From DIGJ01 sp031553075 (GTDB lineage Bacteria > Bacillota > Clostridia > Lachnospirales > Lachnospiraceae): DNA of 31,454 nucleotides. Location: NCBI GenBank assembly GCA_031553075.1, contig JAVBLX010000217.1:1-31454 (forward strand), given 5' to 3'. Positions 15,284 through 24,048 of the stretch are shown here, in pieces (position 1 is the first letter of the stretch; each line of letters opens with the position of its first letter). The position numbers and the translations under genes are program-made. The notes under the pieces are model-generated. The model was not told the origin of the DNA. It worked only from the letters and a program-made list of their open reading frames with translations, and ran no database searches.

Positions 15284-17848
15284 ATGAAAATTACAAAACT
15301 AGTCAGCTTTGCTGCCATAGGATTTACAATTGTCTGCATAGTTTCCTTTGGAGCGAACATCGCCTATAGAGCCATTGTTAATCAGGAGCGTCAGGCCATG
15401 GAGAAAAAGGAAACTCTGATTGGAATGGGAGAATCTTTTTTGAGTTATTCCGAGAATCTTACTAAATCAGCAAGGGCATATGTTCAATTTGCAGACGACA
15501 CTCAGTATGAAGCCTATAAAAGGGAAAAAAGCCTAAAATCAAATGACACCGAAAATTTCCTTCAAACTCTAAAATCATTTAATATTACGCAAAATGAATT
15601 TGATGCGATTCAGTCAGCCATAGAATATCAGAATCAATTGGTGGCACTAGAAGAAAAAGCCTTTCATGAAGTAATGAACAGCCTTGAAAATGCAAGGGTA
15701 ATCTTGTTTAGCGCAGAATATGAAATGATTAAAATGAAAATAACGGATTGCCTCGATGAATATGAGTATTATATAGAAAAAGAGAGCCATTACGAAATTG
15801 CGAAAGCAAGAAAAGAGGCAGATATAGCCAGCATTATTTTGAGCGCAATACAGGCGTTTAATATGCTCTTGGGCATCGGATGTTTCGTTTGGATTTACCT
15901 TAAACTAAGACCCATTAAAACACTTATTGATGCTTCGCAGAAGATTGCTCATGGCGATTTAGATGTGGTAATTCACAGGGATTCAAGAGATGAAATCGGG
16001 GAACTTTATCACAGCTTTGGCTATTTGACCGACAATATACAATCAGTTAATCGTGCGATAAATGAGCAATTGGAGTCAATCGTTAGCGGTGATTTTTCAA
16101 AACGAGCGGATGCCTCTTTATTTGAAGGTGAATGGAAAAAGAACATAGAAGGCTTGAACCATGTTATTGAAGCATTTATCCAGCCGCTAAATGAAACCAT
16201 TGATGTTTTGGATGAGGTTTCAAAGAACAATTTTGAAGTGCAGGTTGTTGGAAACTATAAAGGTGATTTTGCCCGAATAAAGAAAAAGCTCAACAGCACC
16301 ATTGATTCCATCAACAATTATCTGTTTGAAATACAGAGGCTTGCTGTTGGTATTCAAAATGCAGATTCGGGTATCATCATCAGGGATAAGGATAAAAAGA
16401 TAACAAGTTTTAATTCTGGTGCAGAGAAAATTTTAGGCTATAAGGCGGAAGAAGTAATCGGGTGCCGTGACGTTTTTGCTCCCTGTATGAGTAATACAGA
16501 AGAAGAGGATTTCTTTGACCTCATTTTCAAGGGAAATGATTACCAATCCCAAGTGACAGACATGCTTCGCAAAGATGGAACTCATGTTTTCTGTAACATC
16601 ACTGTGGCACCAATTGGAAATAAGCTGGGGGAGTGTATCGGGTTTTGCTCCATTTTTCATGACATTACTGAAAGAATCAAGATGGAGCGTGAAATCGTAG
16701 CGGCCTCACAGACAAAGTCATTGTTTCTGGCCAATATGAGCCATGAAATCAGAACGCCGATGAATGGTATTTTAGGGTTGCTGGAATTAACACTAAGTAA
16801 TTCGAAGCTTGATGATAAGACCAGGGATTATTTAAATAAAATTCAGCTGAGCGCACTTGGACTTTTGGATATCGTCAATGATATACTTGATATATCGAAA
16901 ATAGAAGCTGGAGAGTTAAAGCTTGAGGCAATTCCTTTTAGCCTGCAACAAGTTTTTCAAGAATGTGAAAGTATTAATGCTCTTAAAGCAGCTGGCAAGG
17001 GTATAGAATTAGATTTTCAGTATCAAAATCAGCTAAACAATAAACTATTAGGTGATCCGACCCGGCTGCGCCAAGCTCTGTTAAATATTATATCTAATGC
17101 AATAAAATTTACTGAAAAAGGCTATGTTTTTGTAACGGCAGCAGTGGAGGAACTGGTTGATAACCAGGTTAAAATTTACTTTGAGGTTCGGGATAGTGGA
17201 ATCGGTATGACCAGGGAGCAAGCAGAAAATATTTTTCAGGTATTTAAGCAGGCAGATGAAAGTACCACTCGAAAATTTGGTGGTACCGGCCTTGGTTTGT
17301 CTATTACCAAGAATATTATTGAACGAATGGGTGGTGAGATAAAAGTAGAAAGTGAACCGGCAGTGGGTTCCGTATTTAGTTTTGCATTGGAATTTGAATT
17401 GTCTGATGAACCAGACCTATCTACTGTGACACATGAGTATCATTCTGACGATATAAAAATACCAAAGTTTATTGGCAAAATTTTGCTTTGCGAGGACAAT
17501 GAAATAAACCAAATGGTGGCGGTTGAGAACTTTGAACGTGTCGGATTGGAAGTCATAGTGGCGGAAAACGGACAAATTGGTGTTGAAAAAGTCATCGAAG
17601 CGAATGCGGATGGTTTGACATATGATTTGATTTTTATGGATGTTCACATGCCAGTCATGGATGGAATTATGGCTACCGCTGAAATATTAGCCTTGGGTTA
17701 TGACAGACCTATCATTGCAATGACTGCCAATGCTATGAAGGAAGATCGGGATATGTGTTTAAATGCGGGTATGACAGAGTATTTAAGCAAGCCTTTTAAT
17801 GTCGATGATGTTTGGGAGATTTTTTATAAATATCTAAGGCAGGCATAG
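15284..17848 (+). CDS. Hybrid sensor histidine kinase with HAMP, PAS, kinase and receiver domains
   Basis: The product is 854 residues. TM1 is at about 7-27, an extracytoplasmic helical domain at about 30-182, TM2 at about 184-206, HAMP at about 207-262, then a second HAMP-like helical stretch to about 350. A PAS domain follows at about 357-470 (SGIIIRDKDKKITSFNSGAE, then ILGYKAEEVIG). The HisKA H-box is NMSHEIRTPMNGILG with His487. The ATPase has NIISNAIKFTEKG (N box), DSGIGM (G1) and GGTGLGLSI (G2). The receiver at about 735-852 has acidic CEDNE, phospho-acceptor Asp786 in FMDVHMPVMDG, and the conserved Lys in YLSKPF. No output domain or separate regulator is encoded nearby, so the phosphate must pass to a partner elsewhere. 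The solute-binding lipoprotein upstream is its likely input. Confidence 0.93.
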   Translation: MKITKLVSFAAIGFTIVCIVSFGANIAYRAIVNQERQAMEKKETLIGMGESFLSYSENLTKSARAYVQFADDTQYEAYKREKSLKSNDTENFLQTLKSFNITQNEFDAIQSAIEYQNQLVALEEKAFHEVMNSLENARVILFSAEYEMIKMKITDCLDEYEYYIEKESHYEIAKARKEADIASIILSAIQAFNMLLGIGCFVWIYLKLRPIKTLIDASQKIAHGDLDVVIHRDSRDEIGELYHSFGYLTDNIQSVNRAINEQLESIVSGDFSKRADASLFEGEWKKNIEGLNHVIEAFIQPLNETIDVLDEVSKNNFEVQVVGNYKGDFARIKKKLNSTIDSINNYLFEIQRLAVGIQNADSGIIIRDKDKKITSFNSGAEKILGYKAEEVIGCRDVFAPCMSNTEEEDFFDLIFKGNDYQSQVTDMLRKDGTHVFCNITVAPIGNKLGECIGFCSIFHDITERIKMEREIVAASQTKSLFLANMSHEIRTPMNGILGLLELTLSNSKLDDKTRDYLNKIQLSALGLLDIVNDILDISKIEAGELKLEAIPFSLQQVFQECESINALKAAGKGIELDFQYQNQLNNKLLGDPTRLRQALLNIISNAIKFTEKGYVFVTAAVEELVDNQVKIYFEVRDSGIGMTREQAENIFQVFKQADESTTRKFGGTGLGLSITKNIIERMGGEIKVESEPAVGSVFSFALEFELSDEPDLSTVTHEYHSDDIKIPKFIGKILLCEDNEINQMVAVENFERVGLEVIVAENGQIGVEKVIEANADGLTYDLIFMDVHMPVMDGIMATAEILALGYDRPIIAMTANAMKEDRDMCLNAGMTEYLSKPFNVDDVWEIFYKYLRQA

Positions 17849-17896
17849 TGACTTGAAAGTATGACAGGTTAGTCCAGATAGTAGATGATAAAAATA

Positions 17897-17930
17897 CCGC
17901 TCAGTTTGCCAGACTGAGCGGCTGTTTTTT
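17897..17930 (+). terminator. Intrinsic terminator after the hybrid kinase
   Basis: A perfect 9-bp GC-rich stem (17897-17905 with 17913-17921) has a 7-nt loop and is followed by a T-run at 17925-17930. Confidence 0.88.
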
Positions 17931-17987
17931 GTGATTTGATGTTTCGTACTGCATATCCCAGGGCATGCGCTGCGATGCATAAGCCCC

Positions 17988-18755
17988 TCATTTCATGGGA
18001 AACCTTTCCCGGTACTCTAACACATCATCTGGAATATCTGCCATAACCAATCCTTCCTCACCAGCCAGCAAAGCCATAACCTCTCCATCTGGAGTCACAA
18101 CACAGCTATCCCCAGAATAAATCACCCCATTCTGCTCACCTACGCAATTTACCCCAAGCAAATAGCACTGATTCTCAATCGCCCTGGCTCTAAGCAAAAC
18201 TTTCCAATGCATATCCCTTACAGCAGGCCAATTTGCCGGAACAACAATCAGATCAGCCAATCGGGAGGCAGCTTGAAACACCTCAGGAAAACGCAAATCA
18301 AAACAAATCAAAGGAGCCACTGTCCGCCCATTAAGCTCATTAGCAACGATTTCTGTCCCATGACGATAGTGCTTATCCTCCTCCCCCAGAAGAAAAGAAT
18401 GTATTTTAACATAATCAATTAATAATTCCCCATCCATGGTCACAATACCATAGTGGTTCTCGCCTAAGAAGATAGTTTCCTTTAAAACTTCCTCTTCAGC
18501 GTCAACTTTCTCAATAAATCCAAATCCAATCCCTATCCTATATTCCACCGCAAGCGCCTGAAAAAAAGCCACATCTTCATTTCCTCTATTATACATAGCC
18601 GCTACCCTCATAGTAAACCCAGTAAGAGTCATTTCTGGAAAAAAGATGACATCTGCTCCCTTTTCTTTTGCCATTTTAACAAATTTAGCGACTTTTTGGC
18701 GGTTATTATTTTTATCTTCGAACATAATACTTAATTGACACAGTGCAACTAGCAT
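17988..18755 (-). CDS. Carbon-nitrogen hydrolase (nitrilase superfamily, omega-amidase-like)
   Basis: The product is 255 residues from the ATG at 18755, chosen because GGAGGG precedes it by about 7 nt; a GTG two codons earlier is less well placed. The catalytic triad is visible: Glu41 in FFPEMTLTGF, Lys117 in DYVKIHSF and Cys151 in ICFDLRFPEVF. ANWPAVRDMHWKVLLRARAIENQ is the standard downstream block of the superfamily. The overall pattern fits omega-amidase/YafV-type enzymes, which deamidate alpha-keto acids such as ketoglutaramate in metabolite repair; substrate is inferred only. It is cytoplasmic and divergent from acetate kinase. Confidence 0.9.
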   Translation of the reverse strand: MLVALCQLSIMFEDKNNNRQKVAKFVKMAKEKGADVIFFPEMTLTGFTMRVAAMYNRGNEDVAFFQALAVEYRIGIGFGFIEKVDAEEEVLKETIFLGENHYGIVTMDGELLIDYVKIHSFLLGEEDKHYRHGTEIVANELNGRTVAPLICFDLRFPEVFQAASRLADLIVVPANWPAVRDMHWKVLLRARAIENQCYLLGVNCVGEQNGVIYSGDSCVVTPDGEVMALLAGEEGLVMADIPDDVLEYRERFPMK

Positions 18756-18815
18756 AAACACACCCTCCTTTGCTCTTATGATACAACAAAGATTTCTCCA
18801 AGAAAACTAATTTTT

Positions 18816-18907
18816 TAGTCCTATTTTTCGTGTGCAAGATAATAAAGACCATTTTTTAGATAGAATAGACCTTGTTTTTTTTGGAAAACTTGTATAAAAT
18901 AGGACTA
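18816..18907. promoter_or_regulatory. Inverted 12-bp motif pair between divergent nitrilase and ackA genes
   Basis: AAAATAGGACTA lies at 18896-18907 on the plus strand and its exact reverse complement at 18816-18827. One copy overlaps the ackA -10; the other lies about 60 bases upstream of the nitrilase start. A shared regulator site is a reasonable inference. Confidence 0.4.
18872..18900 (+). promoter_or_regulatory. Probable ackA promoter
   Basis: TTGTTT (18872-18877), 17-nt spacer and TAAAAT (18895-18900) lie 54 bases before the acetate kinase start. Confidence 0.5.
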
Positions 18908-18954
18908 TAGATCTTATGACCTAAACTATATTATTAGCCTGGAGGCAAAAGAGA

Positions 18955-20151
18955 ATGAATATTTTAGTTATTAATTGCGGAAGTTCATCATTAAAATTTC
19001 AGTTAATTGATGCGCAAACAGAAGCTACCATTGCAAAAGGAATTTGCGAAAGAATCGGGATCGAAGGAGGACAAATGGTATATTCTCCTACCGGTGGTGA
19101 AAAAGTAAAGACCCTGATTCAAATGGACAATCATACAGAAGCGATTCAGTTAGTACTGAAAGCTTTGACAGACGAAAAGACGGGTGTTGTGAAGAGTCTG
19201 TCTGAAATTGGAGCCGTTGGACATCGTACCGTTCATGGCGGTGAAAAATTTGCCACTTCTGTTGTGATTACAGATGAAGTAATTAAGACCATTGAAGCAT
19301 GTAACGAACTGGCACCTCTTCATAATCCAGCCAACCTTATCGGCATCCGCGCTTGTATGGAATTAATACCAGGAGTACCAATGGTTGCAGTATTTGATAC
19401 CGCATTCCATCAGACCATGCCAGAGAAGGCTTATCTATATGGTCTTCCATATGAATATTATGAAAAATATGGCGTAAGAAGATATGGTTTCCATGGAACC
19501 AGCCACTCTTATGTATCCCAAAGAGGAGCCGAAATCCTTGGCAAAAAGTATGAAGACATGAAGATTATTGTATGCCATTTAGGAAATGGAGCCAGTGTAT
19601 CTGCAATTATGAATGGTAAGAGTGTAGATACATCCATGGGGCTTACCCCGCTGGAAGGTCTTATCATGGGAACTCGTTCCGGTGATATCGACCCTGCCAT
19701 CATTGAATTCCTGGCAGAAAAAGAAAACGCAAGTCTTCATGAGGTTATTGATATTTTAAATAAAAAATCAGGTATGCTGGGCTTATCCGGCGGAGTTTCT
19801 TCTGATTCCAGAGACATTGAAGATGGATTTTTGGCAAAAGAAGAAAGTGCAACCCGTACCATGAACAGTTTTGTATATCGGGTAGCAAAATACGTTGGTT
19901 CTTATGTAGCCGCTATGAATGGAGTAGATTTAATCTGTTTTACAGCTGGTATCGGAGAAAACAGCGGTGTTATCCGTAAACTGGTTTGCGAATATTTAGG
20001 ATATCTTGGTATTGAAATCAATGATGAACCGAATAACACCAGAGGGGAAGAAGTAGTTATTTCCACAGCTGACAGTAAGACCACAGTTATGGTAGTGCCT
20101 ACGAATGAAGAACTTGCAATTGCAAGGGAAACCTTCAGACTTGTTAAATAA
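18955..20151 (+). CDS. ackA: Acetate kinase
   Basis: The product is 398 residues, the normal length. It makes acetate and ATP from acetyl phosphate and ADP in the cytoplasm, the substrate-level phosphorylation step of fermentation. Visible signatures are NILVINCGSSSLKFQLID (N-terminal phosphate-binding loop), GHRTVHGGEKF, FDTAFHQTMP, YGFHGTSH, IVCHLGNGASV, GTRSGDIDPAI, and FTAGIGENSGVIR near the C-terminus. CTGGAGGC precedes the ATG. Its usual partner pta (phosphotransacetylase) is not next to it; the upstream neighbour is a divergent nitrilase gene. A terminator follows directly. Confidence 0.97.
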   Translation: MNILVINCGSSSLKFQLIDAQTEATIAKGICERIGIEGGQMVYSPTGGEKVKTLIQMDNHTEAIQLVLKALTDEKTGVVKSLSEIGAVGHRTVHGGEKFATSVVITDEVIKTIEACNELAPLHNPANLIGIRACMELIPGVPMVAVFDTAFHQTMPEKAYLYGLPYEYYEKYGVRRYGFHGTSHSYVSQRGAEILGKKYEDMKIIVCHLGNGASVSAIMNGKSVDTSMGLTPLEGLIMGTRSGDIDPAIIEFLAEKENASLHEVIDILNKKSGMLGLSGGVSSDSRDIEDGFLAKEESATRTMNSFVYRVAKYVGSYVAAMNGVDLICFTAGIGENSGVIRKLVCEYLGYLGIEINDEPNNTRGEEVVISTADSKTTVMVVPTNEELAIARETFRLVK

Positions 20152-20163
20152 ATGAAATGAATA

Positions 20164-20201
20164 TGAAAGGACTGATCCGGATATTTGGATTTAGTCCTTT
20201 T
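20164..20201 (+). terminator. Terminator of ackA
   Basis: AAAGGACT (from 20164) pairs with AGTCCTTT, and inside it ATCC pairs with GGAT; a short T-run ends the element near 20201. It starts 12 bases after the ackA stop. An AraC reading frame open from 20157 would run through it. Confidence 0.75.
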
Positions 20202-20267
20202 GTGTATTCTATGATAAAACCTATAGATGGCAAAAAAGAGGGTGTGGAATGGAAAGCAGGGTGGGTA

Positions 20268-21248
20268 GTGAATCAGCAAATATTAGAGAAGTTAAAAATT
20301 ATAACACAGGAAGAGCAGGAAATTTTAAACGGGAAACAGGAAATTAATAGTGATATCTACATGAGCAGTCAGGGAAATCAGATTGATAACAAGAAGCTTT
20401 TGGACAGCGGAAAGCTGATACAGATTCGCCCTCATACCCGATTTATCCATTTCCCGGCCCATACGCACAATTTTGTTGAAGTAGTATATATGTATGAGGG
20501 AACCACCCGGCATGTGGTGAATGGAACAGACCTAACGTTAGAGAAAGGTGAACTGCTTTTTCTAAATCAGAATGCAATTCAGGAAATTTACCCGGCGGGT
20601 GAAAATGATATTGCTGTGAATTTCATTATCCTGCCAGAGTTTTTTGAACAATCTCTGAAAATGATGGGGCAGGAGGAAAATTTAATTCGGGATTTTATCA
20701 TCAGTTGTTTGAAAAGTCATGATGATCGAAATGGATATCTGCATTTTAAGGTGGCAGATGTGCTTCCAGTGCAGAATCTTGTGGAAAATCTTATCTGGAC
20801 CATTATGAATGACCAACAAAATAAAAGGAGCATCAATCAGTTTACGATGGGACTTTTATTTTTACAGCTGGTTAATCACACGGATAGGATTACAACTGGA
20901 ACCAATCATGAACAGGAGCTTTTGTTCCAGGTTCTTCGCTACATAGAAGAGAATTATCGAGATGGGGAATTAAAGCAGCTGGCGGATTTGCTAAAGTATG
21001 ATATGTTATGGCTTAGTCGTATGATTAAACGATTGACCGGAAGCACATACACCGAGCTGGTCAAGCGGAAACGGCTGAACCAGGCCTGTTTTTTACTAAC
21101 GAATACCAAGATATCCATCGCAGATATTGGAGCTTCCATCGGATATGAAAATTTGAGTTATTTTCACCGTATTTTTAATGAACGATTTGGCGCATCACCA
21201 AGACAATTTCGAATGGGGGAGAAAAAGAAGGATTGGGGCAGTACATGA
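20268..21248 (+). CDS. AraC-family transcriptional regulator with cupin sensor domain
   Basis: The product is about 326 residues from GTG 20268. The frame is open back to 20157 but that part overlaps the ackA terminator, and the weak AGGGTGG before 20268 leaves the start uncertain. Residues about 70-130 form a cupin-like sugar-binding fold, with FPAHTHNFVEVVYMYEGTTRHVVNG and KGELLFLNQNAIQEI. The C-terminal 100 residues are the two-HTH AraC domain, with QLADLLKYDMLWLSRMIKR and the final signature ISIADIGASIGYENLSYFHR followed by FGASPRQFR. It is probably an activator responding to a sugar or related ligand. The AAC(3)-like gene follows after 38 bases and may be co-transcribed. Confidence 0.88.
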   Translation: MNQQILEKLKIITQEEQEILNGKQEINSDIYMSSQGNQIDNKKLLDSGKLIQIRPHTRFIHFPAHTHNFVEVVYMYEGTTRHVVNGTDLTLEKGELLFLNQNAIQEIYPAGENDIAVNFIILPEFFEQSLKMMGQEENLIRDFIISCLKSHDDRNGYLHFKVADVLPVQNLVENLIWTIMNDQQNKRSINQFTMGLLFLQLVNHTDRITTGTNHEQELLFQVLRYIEENYRDGELKQLADLLKYDMLWLSRMIKRLTGSTYTELVKRKRLNQACFLLTNTKISIADIGASIGYENLSYFHRIFNERFGASPRQFRMGEKKKDWGST

Positions 21249-21286
21249 AGCTTATAAATGGACGGAATAAAGAGAGGTTAAAAAAT

Positions 21287-22033
21287 ATGTATTCAAAACA
21301 AGATTTATTATCAAATCTAAAAACGATTGGTGTCGATCCAAATGGCACGCTAAAGGTTCATCTTTCCTATAAATCCATCGGGGAAGTAGAAGGGCGTGGA
21401 GAGACGGTGTTAGATACCTTAACAGAATATATGCAGTCAGGGTTACTGGTACTGGCCAGTCATACTTGGGATAATGTTGGCGTAAAAAATCCAGTCATGG
21501 ATGTGCTATATACCCCAACTAATATCGGTGCATTACCCGAACTATTCCGCAAGCGGTCAGGTGTCCACCGTTCTCTACATCCTACCCATGCAGTTGCAGC
21601 GTTTGGTAAAGAGGCAGAGGAGTTCGTGGCAGGGGAGGAGCATATTAACACGCCTTGTGGTAAGGGCGGTGCATATTATAAGCTGTGGGAACGGAATGCT
21701 CAGATATTACTTATCGGAATTGATTTCGCACGGAACACTTATATCCATGGTGTTGAAGAATGGGAAGGTGCAGAAGGCTCCATATCTGACCAAAAAACAG
21801 ACCTGTATGTCATCAACCACCAGGGTCAACGCCTCTACACTCCACAATATCGCCACTGTGCTCCGCTGAGTTCAGAAACGTTCAGCAAACTGGAACCACA
21901 AGCCTTACGAGAAGGGATTCTGACTTTGGGTCGCTTTGGTGATGCAACCACTCGCCTGATGCATGCAGTTCCCTTGCGTGAGATGATTGCCCCCATTTTA
22001 CATGAGGATCCAAAATATTTGTTGCGCTATTAA
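21287..22033 (+). CDS. AAC(3)-family aminoglycoside N-acetyltransferase-like protein
   Basis: The product is 248 residues from ATG 21287, with AGAGAGG at 21271-21277; an upstream in-frame start would overlap the AraC gene. Family signatures are VHLSYKSIGEVEGRGETVLDTL, the RSLHPTHAVAAFG block, TPCGKGGAYYKL, and AQILLIGIDFARNTYIHGVEE. AAC(3) enzymes move acetyl from acetyl-CoA to the 3-amino group of aminoglycosides, but chromosomal members of this type (YokD-like) often have no proven resistance role. It is followed by a palindromic element and a convergent gene. Confidence 0.88.
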   Translation: MYSKQDLLSNLKTIGVDPNGTLKVHLSYKSIGEVEGRGETVLDTLTEYMQSGLLVLASHTWDNVGVKNPVMDVLYTPTNIGALPELFRKRSGVHRSLHPTHAVAAFGKEAEEFVAGEEHINTPCGKGGAYYKLWERNAQILLIGIDFARNTYIHGVEEWEGAEGSISDQKTDLYVINHQGQRLYTPQYRHCAPLSSETFSKLEPQALREGILTLGRFGDATTRLMHAVPLREMIAPILHEDPKYLLRY

Positions 22034-22096
22034 TTATGCAGCGAATATATCAACTATTTATTCCTTGATGTACTAGATTTTCTTGTGTATTTTATT

Positions 22097-22187
22097 GGTC
22101 TGTTTTTCCGAGAGCACATTGCAAAAAGCCTCAGCGTAGCCCGCTGCGTTACGTTTTTTACAATGCACTCTCGAAAAAATATAGGCC
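22097..22187. repeat. Palindromic repeat element, copy A
   Basis: The core is 22109-22173. CGAGAG (22109-22114) pairs with CTCTCG (22168-22173), CATTG pairs with CAATG, an A-run pairs with a T-run, and an inner stem caps it. GGTCTG and GGCC-type ends extend the pairing outward. It shares its central sequence (AAAAAGCCTCAG, GTAGCCCGCT, TACGTTTTTT) with copy B at 31342-31454. It lies between convergent genes and may act as a bidirectional terminator. Confidence 0.8.
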
Positions 22188-22236
22188 TTGGTTTTTCTAT
22201 TTCTGTTTTCATTTTGGCATCAACAAAAGATATCAA

Positions 22237-24048
22237 TTACGATTCACCGGAAATCTCGGGAATCCTTATCACGACCTCAGTTCCCTTCCCCAGAGCGGAC
22301 GAATACGTTAATCCATACCCCTCACCATAAAGCAGCTGCAGTCTCTGGTGGGTATTATATACCCCAATATTACTTCCCATCTTACTTCTTCCACGTCCTT
22401 GTAAAATAATCCGAAGGTTTTCTTCGCTCATTCCAACTCCATCATCCGAAATTAAAAATACCAGCTCTTCCGCCTCGCTCCATGCGGTCAGAACAATATT
22501 TCCTTCCTTCTTTTCTTTCTCCAGAATTCCATGCTGAATGGCATTTTCTACAATTGGCTGAAAGGTAAGCTTTGGGATTTCATATTCCATAAATTCATCC
22601 GGAACATCTACAATAAATTGAATTTTATCTTTATATCGCATGTTTTGCAGCTGTACATATAGAGAAACATGGGTTAATTCCTGTTCAATGGTATTGGCAA
22701 TATCCTTTTTACTTAAAGTCAGCTTATAAAATTTGGACAATGTCTGTACGGCCTCGGTTACTTCATCACTTTGTCCGCTTTGGGACAGCCAGTTGATCAT
22801 ATCCAGCGTATTATAAAGAAAATGTGGATTAATCTGCGCCTGCAATGCACTGAATTCAGCAACTCGGAGCTTTTCTGCTGATTTTGCCTGAGCATCCATC
22901 AGCCCATTAATTCGGTCGGCCATGTAGTTGTAGGTATCAATCAGTTCTCCAACCTCATCCTTTCCCTGCTCCATAGCAGTAGGAGTCAATTTGCCGGAAC
23001 GAACGGTTTTCATCTGTTTGTTAAGCAGACGGATACGCTTGGTTACCGAGCGGGATATGGCCATAGCCAGAATAAAAGCTATGGTCATAAAAAGCAGATA
23101 TACCCCCAGAAAACGTGCCAGGAATCCGGTTCCTTTTTCCATGAGTGGAGCTGCCGGAATAACGGAGACCAGATACCAGTCTGTGCCACGGATGGGGTAG
23201 TAGCTGGTGTAAACCAGTTTTTTCAGGACGTTCCTTATCACAAACGTATCTGGTTCGCCGATGGAATCGGTCAAAGTCGGGTAATCCATAAAATAGGTCC
23301 CGGACAGGGTCTTGTCAGAAGTGGCAACCAAAGCACTTCGGCGGTTTACGATATAAGTTACACTATTGTTTATGGAAATATCCTGTACTAAGGTATTATC
23401 AACACTATCCTGGCTAAAATAAATCACCAGATAAGCAGCAGTATGGGAGGAATCGGATTCATAAGGAATTCTCTGAATTAAGGCCATATCGCCCAAGGTA
23501 TCGGTTTCCCGTGGGGAAAGATAAAAGGAAGGGCAATACAGAGTACTAGCCAGAGTTCCGCTAAAGATTCCATACCAATAAGTTCCCTTAGCATTTTCCA
23601 TTGGCTCGAACACATCGGTATCTGCATGATAAAGAGACTCAAAGGGCGTATCCATATACAGCTTGATGTTCTTGATTACGGTTCCATCCACGGCAGAGGA
23701 AACGGATTTTAGAAAAAAGCTGGTCTGGCTGGAATGGACAAAGCTATCTGGCAGCTCCGGGGTTTCATCGGACCGGAGGGTTGACAGATAGGAATCCGAC
23801 TGAATGACACTGGCGGTATTGGAGAGCTGGCGCAAGGTGGTTTCTACAGTGGTAACCGTTTGTTCCGCCAGAGTTTGTTCTGAACGGATGGTATCCGAAA
23901 TGACAATCTGATAAATCTGACGGTAAATAAAAATGGAAATAACCACGGTCGGAATGGCCAAAAGCAGCCAGTATGAAATCATCAGCTTTCTGGACAGTCG
24001 AATATTGTATAAATAATAATGTTTTAATTTCTTTAGTAATTTTTTCAT
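22237..24048 (-). CDS. YesM-type sensor histidine kinase
   Basis: The product is 603 residues. TM1 is at about 23-45, a large extracytoplasmic Cache-like sensor domain at about 46-310, TM2 at 313-332, and HAMP at about 333-385. The His-kinase segment AQINPHFLYNTLDMINWL carries the phospho-acceptor His409. A LytS/YesM-type ATPase follows, with PKLTFQPIVENAIQHG (N box), SDDGVGM (G1) and GSNIGVYNTHQRLQLLYG. Its ATG overlaps the stop of the response-regulator gene by 4 bases, so the pair is translated together. Its position divergent from a rhamnose-type importer suggests that it senses extracellular rhamnose-containing sugar, perhaps through the RhaS-like lipoprotein. Confidence 0.94.
   Translation of the reverse strand: MKKLLKKLKHYYLYNIRLSRKLMISYWLLLAIPTVVISIFIYRQIYQIVISDTIRSEQTLAEQTVTTVETTLRQLSNTASVIQSDSYLSTLRSDETPELPDSFVHSSQTSFFLKSVSSAVDGTVIKNIKLYMDTPFESLYHADTDVFEPMENAKGTYWYGIFSGTLASTLYCPSFYLSPRETDTLGDMALIQRIPYESDSSHTAAYLVIYFSQDSVDNTLVQDISINNSVTYIVNRRSALVATSDKTLSGTYFMDYPTLTDSIGEPDTFVIRNVLKKLVYTSYYPIRGTDWYLVSVIPAAPLMEKGTGFLARFLGVYLLFMTIAFILAMAISRSVTKRIRLLNKQMKTVRSGKLTPTAMEQGKDEVGELIDTYNYMADRINGLMDAQAKSAEKLRVAEFSALQAQINPHFLYNTLDMINWLSQSGQSDEVTEAVQTLSKFYKLTLSKKDIANTIEQELTHVSLYVQLQNMRYKDKIQFIVDVPDEFMEYEIPKLTFQPIVENAIQHGILEKEKKEGNIVLTAWSEAEELVFLISDDGVGMSEENLRIILQGRGRSKMGSNIGVYNTHQRLQLLYGEGYGLTYSSALGKGTEVVIRIPEISGES

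Noticed and set aside
20157..20267. N-terminal extension of the AraC regulator
   Set aside because: The coding frame is open but its first part is the ackA terminator stem; no ribosome site supports the ATG at 20157.
21287..22033. Acquired antibiotic-resistance gene
   Set aside because: AAC(3)-family motifs are present, but composition matches the surroundings, no mobile element adjoins it, and chromosomal family members often do not confer resistance.
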